Shown piece after piece: positions 9,918 through 21,600 of a stretch of 64,000 nt of DNA (the first letter of the stretch is position 1; every line of letters starts with the position of its first letter). Source of the DNA: Macrolepiota albuminosa (Eukaryota; Basidiomycota; Agaricomycetes; Agaricales; Agaricaceae); the NCBI GenBank assembly GCA_027475525.1, contig JAMWFC010000049.1, positions 3,890,947-3,954,946 on the forward strand, in the 5' to 3' direction. The position numbers and the translations under genes were made by a program. The notes under the pieces are model-generated. The model ran no database searches and was not told the DNA's origin. It worked only from the letters and a program-made list of their open reading frames with translations.

Positions 9918-10432
9918 TGAAGGCGAGCAATGAAATCTGAAAGTAAAGAAGTTATTGTGTTTTATATTGACTATCTATCGAATTGGAGTCTACCTGTAAA
10001 GGGAAAGAACAGAATGGGTGCTAGTCACCTGTCTTATCTCTTGCTGGGCTCCTGGCGTTGCCCGTAGCCTCAGCTTCCAATAATGTATAATCATGTTTAA
10101 TAATAATGAAATAATACATAAAGAAAATAAAAAACAAACAAAGAAAAGAGTACATACATATAGAAAATGTGAAGGCAAGCAATGAAATCTGAAAGTAAAG
10201 AAGTTATTGTGTCTCATATTGACTATCTATCGAATTGGAGTCTACTCGTAAAAGAAAAGAACAGAATGGGTGCTAGTCACCTGTCTTATCTCTCGCTGGG
10301 CTCCTGGCGTTGCCCGTAGCCTCAGCTTCCAATAATGTATAACCATGTATAATAATAATGAAATAATAAATAATGAAATAATAAATAAAGAAAATAAAAA
10401 ACGAACGAAGAGAACATACATACAAGTAATAA
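9918..10432. repeat. 254-bp tandem duplication (two units)
   Basis: Unit 1 is 9918-10171 and unit 2 begins at 10172 and fades near 10432; they are nearly identical. Each contains a block (about 10024-10080 and 10278-10334) reading GTCACCTGTCTTATCTC, then GCTGGGCTCCTGGCG, then CAGCTTCCAA. That block also forms the inner inverted repeats of the foldback element in the LINE (16761-16815 and 17092-17146), so the unit is probably a relic of a short non-autonomous transposon. The second unit abuts the midasin pseudogene. Confidence 0.8.
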
Positions 10433-10479
10433 AAGAAAAAGAAACATGTATGTAAGAGTCGGGGACCGGCGCACACGTG

Positions 10480-13400
10480 CGCCGCTACGATATATTCAAT
10501 CGATGTATCTAATGCCAAGTCTACCACAGACCTTTTTGTCACACTATCTCAACTCCTGTCTGATCCAGCCTTGACGCTGACCATCGCGAAGCTTTATCGG
10601 CCCATTCTACTGGACCTCTGTGCACGATGGCTAGATGCCGAACAAAATACAGAAGATCAATTGGTAGCGTTGTGTCTTATGTTAGAAAACCACGAAGAAC
10701 TCTTCCCGTATGTTGACATGTTTTTGTCGTGTTGTCTTGTGCTAATTGTATCTTTAGGATATTGAATGCGGATTCTAAACACACCTACCTTTGCTGAAGG
10801 ACCGCTGGCCTTCATAACTGCTTCCTCGTCACCCCTCTCCGTTGACGTGGCTCGTCTACACCGCTTGTTACCGGCACAATATCGAATTTTGCGCGCCAAT
10901 CGCGAATTACCTCAACTTCTTGTTTGGGCACTATCTCCTCTTTCAAAACTTATTTGGACTCCAAATCTCGACACTGGCGTCCGCCTTCTAGCTATCCGTT
11001 GTTATGCTCTCTCTCCAAAGTCACATGGGCGAAGCCGAACGAGAGGTCATGGAAAGAGAGGTTCTTGGCGAAGCATTTGGGGTCGATTGCCCGATAGAAT
11101 ATGGAACTAATCCCGATGGAACGAAAAGGGACATAGACGATAGACGGCTGGCTTATGCCCGTCCTTGAATTGCAACGCATCAAGGAATTTCCCGTGAAGA
11201 ACAAGATTACTATTTTAACGAAGGACCTATCACACCCTTACAATCGTCAGAGCTCAGGTACCGTTCATTTTTTGCCTTTAAGCATTGGACCTCACACCCT
11301 TTAGCAAACACATCGTTGATATCCATGGAATCTTGATGCTTCGAACACCCGGTCAAAAGTCTTATGAGCCCACCTCACCTCTGATATCGACTCCGACCAC
11401 TGTCGAAGCTCTGAGGTCTCTGGCGTTACACGTCTCCCTTCGTCTCCCTACTCTCCTTACTTCACCACCCTCTTCTGGAAAGTTGTTATTCCTGTCCCAC
11501 CTCGCAGAACTCCTTTACCCTGGCGTCAGTAATCAAATTATCACTATCCATCTCGCCGATACTTCCCTTGACCCACGTGCCCTTCTCGGGTCCTACGTCT
11601 CTTCTCCAACACAGCCTGGTACTTTTGAACGGAAGGAAGGTGTTCTTGTGCAATCTTTGCGCGAAAGAAAATGGGTTGTCTTCGAGGACATTGATTGAGG
11701 TACTCGGAGTCAGAAAGCCTCTTGTGGAATCACTGAGAGAAGGGAAATCGATCGGTGGCCGAGCATCCCTCCAGGTCCCTAGTCGTGGTCGTGTCGTCGC
11801 TGCAGACAGTTTCGCATTGTTCGCCACAAGATCTACAGCACCCTCGAGAAATGGTACCTTTCTGCTCCCGCATTCTTCGGAGCGCACAAATTCCACGAGA
11901 TCATCATATCATCTCCAACCACCCAGGAGCTTCGCACGATCCTAAACTCTCGCTTCACTCGATTGGCAGGCCACCCCAACCTGGCAATCATCCGTCTCTG
12001 GGAGGCCGCTAAATCCTTGGGTCCGGCGGCGTCGGCACGCGACATCGGTTTGCGCGAGCTCGAAAAATTTTGTGCGCGCGTACAAAGGCTTTTACCTTCC
12101 TCATACCAATCCATGGACGTCGACATGGACGATGCTACTACACCACTACCCTTCTCATCTATCTTCCCCAACCCCACATTGAGGGAAGAAATCTACATGG
12201 AAGCACGAGACGTATTCTTCGGCGCTGGAACTACGACTGCCAGTGCACGCGTGCATACCGAGTCCATTTCCCAGATTACTGCAGATCACCTTGGATTAGA
12301 CCCTGATCGCCGTTTGTGGGTCTTGAACGGCCGTACACCTGAGTTCGAGGTGGAGAAAGACATTAATGGTACTGTCACCGCCGTGCGTGTTGGGCGAACA
12401 CACCTTGCGGCCCGTTTAACGAAGCTAGGGATATACGAGGCTCCTGTGAGGCCGTTCGCGTTACACAAACCTGCCGGGCTTCTCCTGTCGCGGATCGCGA
12501 CGGCTGTGGCGTTATCGGAGCCTGTGCTCCTGACTGGAGAGACTGGGACGGGAAAAACCAGTGTTGTCACACACCTAGCATCCCTACTACATCGTCCGCT
12601 GATATCACTAAACTTGTCACACCAGACTGAGTCTTCTGATCTCTTGGGAGGATTCAAGCCTGTCGATGCGAGGGTACCCGGTGCGCAGCTTCAGCAGAAG
12701 TTTTTGGATTTGTTCGGAGGGACGTTCAGTCGGAGGAAAAATGAGAAGTTTGAGGTTGAAGTTAGGAAGGCCGTTACTGAGGGGAAGTGGAAGAGGGCCG
12801 TCGGGTTGTGGAAGGAGAAGTGCGAGGTTGGCAAGAGAGAGAATATAGGCTAAGGAGGCTTTGGAGACAAAGTGCGTGCGGTACTATTCCTCCAACGTCT
12901 GTGCTACCACTAATTAATCTGCCATTTATAGGGACGGATTGGAGAAAAGAAGGGCCGGCCGCGCAAACGGCGGAAGTTGGAACAAAGTGAACTTAAAGTG
13001 TCAGCGAAGAGCTGGGTCACATTTGTTCAAGACGTTGAGCAGTTCGAGGTTCAACATGTCCATGGCAAGGGCAAGTTTGCGTTTGGGTTCGTCGAAGGTC
13101 CCTTAGTCAAGGCATTGAGAAATGGCGACTGGTACGATCACAATTCATGTACGAACCACAGATTTATGATCTTCATTTAGGGTGTTGCTTGACGCGATGA
13201 ACCTTGCTAGTCCAGAGGCTCTGGAGTGTATATCTGGCCTCCTGCATGGATCTACTGCGTTCATCACCCTGACTGAACAAGGTTCTCTGGAACCAGTCCC
13301 TCGCCACCCTGACTTCCGGCTTTTTGCCTGTATGAACCCAGCGACTGATGTTGGGAAGAAAGATCTTCCTCCTAACATCCGTTCGCGCTTCACCGAGATT

Positions 13401-14010
13401 GACGTGCCCCCTCCTGATGCCGATAAAGAAACTCTTCTTAGCATTGTCAGTCAATACATTGGTGCCAGCGCTGTGGGGGACAAAGGGGGTATCATGAACG
13501 TTGCCGAATTCTATCCAGCCGTGAAAGATCTTGCCGAGAAGCGACAGATAGTGGATGGATCGAACCATCGACCACACTTCAGCATGCGTACGCTCGCTCG
13601 CGCGCTCACCTTCGCATCAGACACAGCGAGCATGTTTGGCCTCCACCGAAGCAATATGGGAAGGCTGTCTGATGGCATTCACGATGGTACTCGACATCCC
13701 CAGCGCAGAGCTCGTGACTGCCCTCGCGCAGAAGCATCTCTTGGCTGGTGTGCGGAATCCTCGCTCCATGCTGATGAAAGAGCCTTCAGTACCCTCCTTC
13801 ACGTTCTGCCGACGAGTTCATTAAGTTGGGACCGTTCTATCTCGAGAAAGGATCGTTGCCTGAGGACCCTGCAGAGGATTACATCATAACCCCTTCAGTA
13901 GAGACCAAACTCATTGACCTTGCAAGGATTATTTTCACTCCGGCGGTTTCCTATCCTCATTGAGGGCCCCACGTCCGCTGGAAAGACTAGTTCGGTTGAA
14001 TACCTCGAAT
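10480..14010 (+). pseudogene. MDN1: Midasin (AAA ATPase) truncated pseudogene
   Basis: Midasin is a giant nuclear AAA ATPase that removes assembly factors from pre-60S ribosomes. Visible parts in order: N-terminal region (KLYRPILLDLCARWLD), AAA1 (11285-11940), AAA2 with Walker A GETGTGKTS at 12534-12560, then the loop and sensor stretch of AAA2 (PDFRLFACMNPATDVGKK...NIRSRFTEID) and the start of AAA3 (GPTSAGKTS near 13970-13992). Similarity ends at about 14010; a full protein would need over 10 kb more. Frame breaks occur near 10760, 11020, 11690, 11868 and 12845. Introns are retained (10708-10757, 12872-12931, 13132-13180), so this is a DNA duplication or remnant, not a retrocopy. The essential working copy must lie elsewhere. 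Confidence 0.88.
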
Positions 14011-14788
14011 GTTCCTCCTCGATGAAATTTCAGTATGGCGTACGGTCTCAGACATCCTGGGCAGCCTCTTTTTCCACCATCTCCTTCCCTATCGCCTGCC
14101 CAGGTGAGCACGGAGTTGCTCTCTCACATAGTCAGTCCGGTCTCACCACGAACTTCGTTTTCAACAGCCGTTGTGTTGCGCACCACTCTTCTATTATATA
14201 TCTGCTTACTGTGCGCTCCATCGGTGAGGCCGTAACCCATACCTTCCAGTGAGCTTCACTCACACTCCCGTTTAGCTATTTCAGTTCTATCTGGTCCGCT
14301 TTTTTTCTTAAAATTCACTGAAATAGCTAAAATTCGTTATTAGTTTTTTATACTCGTTTATTCGTCAACCCTCCCTCCTCACCCTGTAGTTACTAGTATA
14401 GCTAGCTGTCGCCTCTCGCCTCTAGTCGAGGTGATTCACGTAGACCTCGCTCGCCCTAATACACGAAGGTCACACAATTGTGTGACCGGTTCGACGCTAC
14501 ACCCTTCTTTCACATCGAAAATTCCGATCAACTGCAGTATAATTAATTCATGTTTTTTTTCCCTTTCCTATTCGAGCACTCAAACAATTCGTGAAATTTG
14601 CGAACCAACTCAATGTCATGTATTCAAAAGCCTGTCATATATAGATGTGCTGCATAGACGATTTCGAAACTGCTGAAACAGAGAAGTTGTACATGGCAGA
14701 AAAGCTCAGTCGTGCAGCATTGCGAAGGTGCCTTATCTGTGACCTAGACAGCTGTTGTCTTACGTTTGGCGTCTTATCAAGAATCTCA
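14011..14788. other. Intergenic, no gene seen
   Basis: From the point where midasin similarity stops to the end of the minus-strand gene at 14789. Short open frames exist but none resembles a known protein. If that gene has a third exon downstream of the possible donor at 14823, it would lie here, near 14650-14755. Confidence 0.5.
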
Positions 14789-15427
14789 TTAAATGGGAGT
14801 AGCAAAATGGCATTTACACATACCTTCAGCGAAAACCACATTTTTGACCTCTTCAATGATAGCTATCATTGAATGGCACCCCTCTTCAGTCCTCAAGTCC
14901 AAATCCCAACGCTCCTCAGCCACAGTGTCGCTAACGTATGACAGACTTGGCAACATCTCAGGCGTGATTTCGCGCGTAGTCTTCTTGAGCTCGTATTTAC
15001 AAACCCTATGGCCGAACGCGCTGAGACCAATTAAAGTCGGCGGGGCAACATGCAAGTAATCACCAAACTCGCGACGCATTTGTTTATCGGCGTCAGCAGC
15101 TCGAATTGCAAGTCCCTCGAGTTGATAGAAGGGCTGGACCTTCACAAACATCGCGGGGAATACTGTCTTCTTATAGCTAATGACAAAGTCTACAGCGAGA
15201 TCGACTGGCGCCATCAAACGAAGTGGTGAAACCTAAGGTGATAAGTGAGAGCTCCTTCAGATCCGTATCCTACCTGAGGATCCGTATCCTACCTGAGGTA
15301 TGACTTGCCAGCCTTGTTCAAGGGGGAAGCAATGGGTCAAGAGCGTGTTCCAAGGGCCATTCCACGCATCTTCCTTTGCATTCGGCGGAACAGCGAGAAA
15401 CGTTTCAAGCAGGGTTTGCGGATTCAT
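14789..15427 (-). CDS. Uncharacterised fungal protein, two exons
   Basis: Exon 1 is 15427-15293 (ATG, MNPQTLLETFLAVPPNAKED...), the intron 15292-15233, and exon 2 15232-14789 (VSPLRLMAPVDLAVDFV...). The join is in phase and gives 192 aa. Conserved-looking parts are YKKTVFPAMFVKVQPFYQLE, RAADADKQMRREF, LSAFGHRVCKY and EERWDLDLRTEEG; these recall a widespread family of unknown function in agarics. A possible further donor (GTATGT) at 14823 could add a small third exon. No signal peptide or membrane helix. The intron start carries a 19-bp tandem duplication that doubles the donor site. It looks intact, but I cannot name a function. Confidence 0.7.
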
Positions 15428-15981
15428 GTTGAGTGAGGGAGTGAGAAAGTGTCTGAGTCATGTGAGCTCGATTATATCGGATTATCTATACCGCGCCCAA
15501 GCCACCCTGAGAACGCTTACTCCTTAATCATCTGCTGGCGCAACCTCGAGACAATCATTTGCCATCTCAACACCCCATAGAGCTGTGACTATAGAAGGCA
15601 TTTATGCCCTAGAAGCCCGATTAGACCTTTATCAACCTTTGTTTAAACTTTTCCGCCTTACAAAATTATCCATTCTCCCTACTCTACCGTTACACAACAT
15701 CTCAAGTCCTCCTCCTTATCTTAGCTGAAAACCCTGACTTCACTGTTCCTGACGTTCAACTCTAACTTAAACTTTAACCGTGAACCTTAACGTTAACCTT
15801 CACTGAATCCTGATCGTATCAATTTTCGAGATATTTTCTTAACCCTTTACGACTACTCATACTCCTGATCCCATCGCTCCTTACCACGCTTCTTCACCTA
15901 CCTGACTATTTCTTCTGTGACTTACGTGATACATTCACTCCATCTTTGTTTCGTTTGTCTCTGCTACTTGGCCAAGTTACT
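15428..15981. other. Divergent spacer; probable LINE 5' leader
   Basis: Contains the promoter side of the minus-strand gene (from 15428) and, to the right, a pyrimidine-rich stretch leading to the LINE ORF1 ATG at 15982. The LINE start is not marked by any repeat I can see, so its exact position, somewhere after about 15550, is a guess. Confidence 0.4.
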
Positions 15982-16300
15982 ATGTCCGGCATGGCGGTGC
16001 TCCCAACCGGTCCTCCTGCTGACCTATCAATCCCTCTTGACGAGATTCCGGGTTATACTCCGTACGCTCCGGGTTATGATGCGCGCCCCGCAACACCGAT
16101 TTATGAGCCTGAGTCGGACGATGAGTCCCCACTATCCTCTGCACGTCAACCCAAGGGACAACAGCTGGTGGTTCGCGGCTGCATTTCTCACATTCCTTCC
16201 GAAACTCCCACCACTCTTGTAAAAAACCTCATCGACTCCCTTGGCAATGAACCAAGATACCGGTACTTTAGAAAAATACCTTTTGTGGTTACGCCCTTTA

Positions 16301-17491
16301 TACCGTGCACCATGTGTATCAGGTAGGATTTCGTTTCGCAAGTGTTGGCTACCCTTCAGGGTCGGTCGACTACCTCCAGGGTCAGCTCAAAGAAGCTGAG
16401 CGGATCAGTAATTTCGAGGAGTGACATCTGGCACCCCGTTACATTCGAAATAAGCATTATACCTGTAACTGTGACTTATTATTTTGACCTGAATTTGCTC
16501 GGGGAGCACGTGACTGGCGCATGTACCAGCGCATGTAGTCAATTCTAACAATCTAACTATCGAAAAGTATTAATACAACGACAAATTACTAGTGTTAAGA
16601 TATGGCATGACAGAAAAACATACGGAGAACTTGGTAGAAGTGACGTATATTTAAGCAGCCCCTCAACTTTAGAGCGGCTTTCTGACGCTGAAACCTATCA
16701 TGTGCCCGGCAAATTCCGAGTTACATTTGCTGATCACATGTATTGGTTTCAGAGTATGATGGAAGCTGTGCTACGTGCTTGCCGGCTAGCCCAGCGTGAG
16801 ATAAGGCGGGTGACTCGAGGATCATGTGGCCGGCAAATCCTGAGTCACATGTACTGATGACATGGATTGGTCTCACGTGCATCTATTAGTAAGTATGGTG
16901 GAAAACTTACGAGATCATGTGCCCGACAAATCCCGGGTCACATGCGCTAAACTAAACATATGACCTGGTCTCACATGCAATTTGATAGAAGTTGGAAATC
17001 AAACAAAACTAGTTTCACTTCGTACATAATAGTAGTCACTTCGTACATAATAGTAGATACATCCTAAAAAGGAAGAATCACCGTCCACGCAAGTCACCCA
17101 CCTTATCTCACGCTGGGCTAGCCGGCAAGCACGTAGCACAGCTTCCAACAAATGAAAGAACTTGGTAAGCAAGCGACGTATATTCAAGCAGCCCCTCAAC
17201 TTTAGGGCGGCTTTCTGACACTAAACCTGATCATGTGCCCGGGAGATCCCGAATCACATGCACTGGTCACATGCGCCAGTCACGTGCTCCCCGAGCAAAT
17301 TCAGGTCAAAATAATAAGTTACTGGTGGGTTATAATGCTCATTTCGAATGTAACGGGGTGCCAGATGTCACGCCCCGAAATTACTGATCCGCTCAGCTTC
17401 TTTGAGCTGACCCTGGAGGTAGTTGACCGACCCTGAAGGGTAGTCGACACTTGTGGAGCGAAATCCTTCCTGATACACATGGTGCACGGTA
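16301..17491. mobile_element. 1191-bp foldback / non-autonomous DNA transposon inside LINE ORF1
   Basis: Long terminal inverted repeats start TACCGTGCACC at 16301 and end GGTGCACGGTA at 17491; the arms extend about 200-230 bp each (16301-16535 and 17266-17491). The flanks carry CCTTTA twice (16295-16300 and 17492-17497), a 6-bp target duplication. Inside lie a second inverted repeat (16761-16815 against 17092-17146) and direct repeats of about 100 bp (16641-16741 and 17158-17262). There is no transposase frame. The terminal repeats suggest mobilisation by a DNA transposase, perhaps MULE-like, but the 6-bp duplication is not diagnostic. Confidence 0.85.
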
Positions 17492-18516
17492 CCTTTAATG
17501 ACAGACCGTCTAACGTGTCTTCGGCATGTTACATTGAGCTTGGCAAGCTTGATGATGATGGCTCGTCAGGGTTGGAACCCAGGGTTGATCTGCTGTACTG
17601 CATCTCATCAGCCATTGCTGAAGCCAAACTGGAGTGGGAGGTCAGATGGAGCGCGAGTAGGAAAGGAAGGAGTGATAAACGCTTGTCGTGTCGCCTTCTT
17701 GGACTATATGTGGGCACAGTTAGTAGGGATAGCATTCCTCAGGATCATCTTCCAGTCATCCGTTCCCATATCGAAGGACTCGGCTTCAGGGTTGCAGCTA
17801 TTTTTGCCTCCTTCGGAGGCCCACAAGTATTCTTCTTACTCCCTGCCGAAGCAGACCGCTTCATGGTGCTTGGATCAATTGACGTACCAGCCAGAGTATC
17901 TAGGCACCTGGCCCGTATCGAACCCCTCAAGGAAATCCCGATAGAGAGAGTCTTCGAGTTGGTTGTTGCAGGAGCAAGGGACTTTGACGACTTGGGGGGA
18001 CCCCTGGAAAGATGGGTTAGAAAGGTTGCACCAGCGTCTTTTGCATCCATTCGATCAACGGAGCTTAATTTGGATCTGGTCATTTTCTCCATGACTACCT
18101 GGGCAGCGACATTACTCATTCTAAAAAGCGAGGAATCATTCAGGAAATGGTTCCCTGAAAACGTCTCGCTTCCGCGTCTCTTATGGGATTTCAACAACAA
18201 TCCTCTTCGGAAGGTGACCCTCGGCGACCAAGTTTCAAAGGGGGCTGAGCAGATGTCAGGAGTGATAAAGGCCCTTCAGAATGAGGTACGAGATATGAGA
18301 GGAGAGCTCAAATCTGTACAGGATCAACAAGCAGTCATGTTGGGACACCAATCTAAGATGGTGGACTTCATGAATGACATTGATGGCCGCATGAAGAATA
18401 CTCAACAAGCAGTCTCTATCCAGGGTACGGAGATTGCGATTCGGGCTCAGCTTCAGGAAATGGAATCGAGAGTGGGCTCCCTACAGGTTGCCGCACTACT
18501 CAGCCCTGATGCCTTA

Positions 18517-18630
18517 CAGAGAGCTGAACTGGAGCGTGCAATTACAGAAATTACCGCTAACATGAAAAACTTACAGAGAGCTGAACTGGAGCGTGCAATT
18601 ACAGAAATTACCGCTAACATTGAATTGAAT
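18517..18630 (+). repeat. 57-bp tandem duplication in LINE ORF1
   Basis: Units 18517-18573 and 18574-18630 are identical except in the last few bases. The length is a multiple of three, so the coiled coil gains 19 residues without a frame change. Confidence 0.9.
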
Positions 18631-18662
18631 AAAGAATTGAACTTCGTGACAACACTAACAAG

Positions 18663-21600
18663 TTGTCTAGTGTTTCAGGGTCTGGTACAGCTCCCACACA
18701 ATCTTTATCTCAGCCATCCACTCCTTCGGGACGACCACCACCCAAAGTCCCACAAATCACGTCACCTGCTGCCTCAACTTCCCACGCTGACCCGAACTTA
18801 CAGCTGACTCTGACGCCTAGACCCAGGAAGAGGAAGACTCTCAGCTCTTTGGGTATTCAACCTCCAGTCATTCAGCCTCCGTCTGCTCAGCCTCCAGTGG
18901 TTCAGCCTCTGGCGGCCCAGCCTCCGGACCTTTTCCCGGCAGATGTGACTGAGGACCAAGACTGCGAAATGGTGCGTGCGAGTTCACATTCAGTGGCTTG
19001 GATAATTAACACGGGCACCTGGGACAACAGTACCTCACCTAAGCTGAACCTGCCCCCGACTCCAGTCGTGGCCTCAAGAGCTTTAAGGGATGCTAGACAG
19101 GAAATGCTGGGGAGGCTGCCAAGGGCCGTGTCGAGACCTGTTGCCTTTACTTCACCTTCCTTTCCTGCCTTCTCCAATTTCCAGTCTCTGGATTTGAGCC
19201 ACCTTTCTTGCACATCACCACAAATTTCTTGCATTTCTTGCCACGTATCTTGTCATACATCTTGTAGACCTTTCCGCCATTGTTCTTGTATCTACCCAAA
19301 AACTGCTCAATCAGCATGCAGTGAAGTTGGAGATAAACTCTCCGATCAGCCATCTGGCCACTCTCACTCCCTGTTGGACCCTGTCCGACAACAACAACAT
19401 GTCCCATCTCTTATTCTTCTTCACCATGTCCTCCTCTATTTAACTGTATTTTCTTTTCTTGTCTCCGGAGCGCACACCTTGCCAGTGCAGAATCTAACTA
19501 AAATTAACGTGTGCACACTGAATGCCAATGGGCTTGTGAGTGCTCACAAACTAGCACTTGTTGGCTCCTTAATGGCTAAACTCACGCCATATTTCTTTGC
19601 GCTCTCGGAAACCAAAACTCGGTCCAATGTTGGCCCAAAAATTCCTTGCCACGGTTATGAATATTTTGAAGAAAATGGGCTCCGTTGTTTGTCATCTCAC
19701 CTGGCTAAATGGGGCATTGTACTTGGCATACGCAAGGACATCCAGGTTGTCTCTCGTGTTCCTCTACTAGACGAAGCCCTTAAGGGGTGGGTTATCGCTG
19801 TCAATGTGGTCATCCCTTCTGCAGAAGGGTCATCCTTGAATCATAGGGTCTTTGCTGCTTACGCTCTGTGCGATCCCAACTTGGACGCAATCTCACGAAG
19901 ATTCTGGCCAAGTCTGACAGAGGTGATAAGGAACACCCAGACGTCATGGTCCTTGTTTGGCGATCTAAATGCCACGGTCTCAGCCTCTGAGCGTGCCTCG
20001 GATAATGTCTTTGCTCGCCAATGCTACCTTAGCTTTCTTGAATCTGTTGAGAGGACTGACTTATGGCAGCACACCCCAGACCGCAGTCGGTTCAACGACT
20101 GGACATGTAGGGGGTGGAAATCCTCTGATGGAGGCAATATTATTGATAGAGTGGTCGTATCCAAAGCTGTTCTAGCCGACTTTGGTATACGTACTGACCC
20201 TACATGGATCCCAGGTTCTGATCATCGTACAGTTAGTGCTGACATAATCTTGCATACTTCCTCCAGCATTCCCTCTGGCCCCCACCCAGCACCATACACT
20301 CCCCTTAGACCTCTACCTCCTCCTAGAATCAAGTTCCCCAAAAAAGCGGACAAAATAAAGTTCTCTATATTTGCAGATGAGGTCGACAAGCTCATTGCTG
20401 TTGACCCTGGTTTGGAGGACCCTGTGACAGACGATGAGTCCTACATTAATCGTTACCAAAAGCTGACTGGCATTCTAGAAACGGCTGCTCTGAAGATATT
20501 CGGAAGATCCCAGCCATATAGGCAAACCACAAAAAACATTACTTCACCAAAGATTAGAACCATCATTTCCAAGATTTGACACATTGGAGGTGCTATCTTG
20601 AAGGCTAAGGGTGGCTTATGCTCCATTTTGATGGCATCTGAACGCTTGTACAACATCCTGCTCTCGGATTACACTGCGGGAAACCCAGGACCAGCTGACT
20701 CATTCGTCAAATTCCTAGCCATCAAAAGACAAGAACTCAATCGTGAACTTTACGCGGCTAAGAAGGCTGAAATCACTGAGTGTGCCCGGCAGTATGATAA
20801 TGGTCGAATCCTGGGAGTATTGCAGGGTGGATCCTCAAAAAAGATTTTAGGGGGCTCAGACAAGTTTGTTCCTCTACCTACAGCACTTAACTCACCACAG
20901 CACCCAGGACTCATCAAAACCGATCCTGCTAAGGTTGTCGAGATCACAAGGGAGTATTTCTCGAACCTATACAAGCGGTCTCCCCCTCCTAATAAACCTA
21001 AACCATGGCTCACCTCTCCATCCATGATTGATGTACGAGAATGAGTTAATCACAATCCTTTCATCTGGCCGGTGGCAGCAACTCTGGAAGACTTCAGGGC
21101 GATGCTCAGAAAAGGCAACCCTCACCCCTCTCCAGGGCCAGATGGATGGGAAAAATGGTGCGTGAAAAACTTATCAGATCAAGCGTTACTGAAAGTTCTT
21201 GACTTGCACAATTACTCTGTGATTAACGCTCGCTTCCTGGGTAATGTGAAAAACACACATCTAACTTACATTCACAAGCGAGGCGTACGTACTGACCTGT
21301 CTAACTGGAGGGGTCTGATGATTTCCAACTTTCTCGCCAACTCCCCAATGACATGGCTCAACTTTAAACTCTCTCCATATGCCGCTCAAATGGGCATCAT
21401 CCCCCAAACGCAGGTGGCCACCCAACCAGAAGTTCAAACTCGAGATCTGATGAGCTTCCTGGCGGGTCTTAAGACATAGAGTCATCGCACGGGTAACACG
21501 CTATTCCTACTGAAAAGAGACCAGATGAAAGGATTCGATTATCTGTCCCCTAATGGTTTTTATGATGCGTGTTTAGCCTACGGACTTCCAGCATCCATTT

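Larger units (their letters stand above)
15982..18807 (+). pseudogene. LINE 1 ORF1 (coiled-coil protein), split by a transposon
   Basis: ATG at 15982. The first 106 codons run to 16300; the frame resumes at 17498 after the foldback element and one target-site copy (1197 bp in all, a multiple of three), so removing the insert restores one frame. The intact product would be about 540 aa. The middle (about 18190-18640) is a heptad-rich coiled coil, with a 57-bp tandem duplication at 18517-18630 repeating 19 residues (LQRAELERAITEITAN). The natural C-terminus probably continues in the other frame at about 18650 (KLSSVSGSG, then a basic RPRKRK stretch). ORF1 proteins of LINEs bind element RNA. Confidence 0.75.

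Noticed and set aside
15750..15830. Telomere-like CTTAAC/TTAACC repeats
   Set aside because: Only a few irregular units, without the regular TTAGGG/CCCTAA array.
19147..19407. Minus-strand frame with a KKCKKFVVMCKKG stretch
   Set aside because: Lies antisense within the LINE ORF1/ORF2 linker; no recognisable domain.
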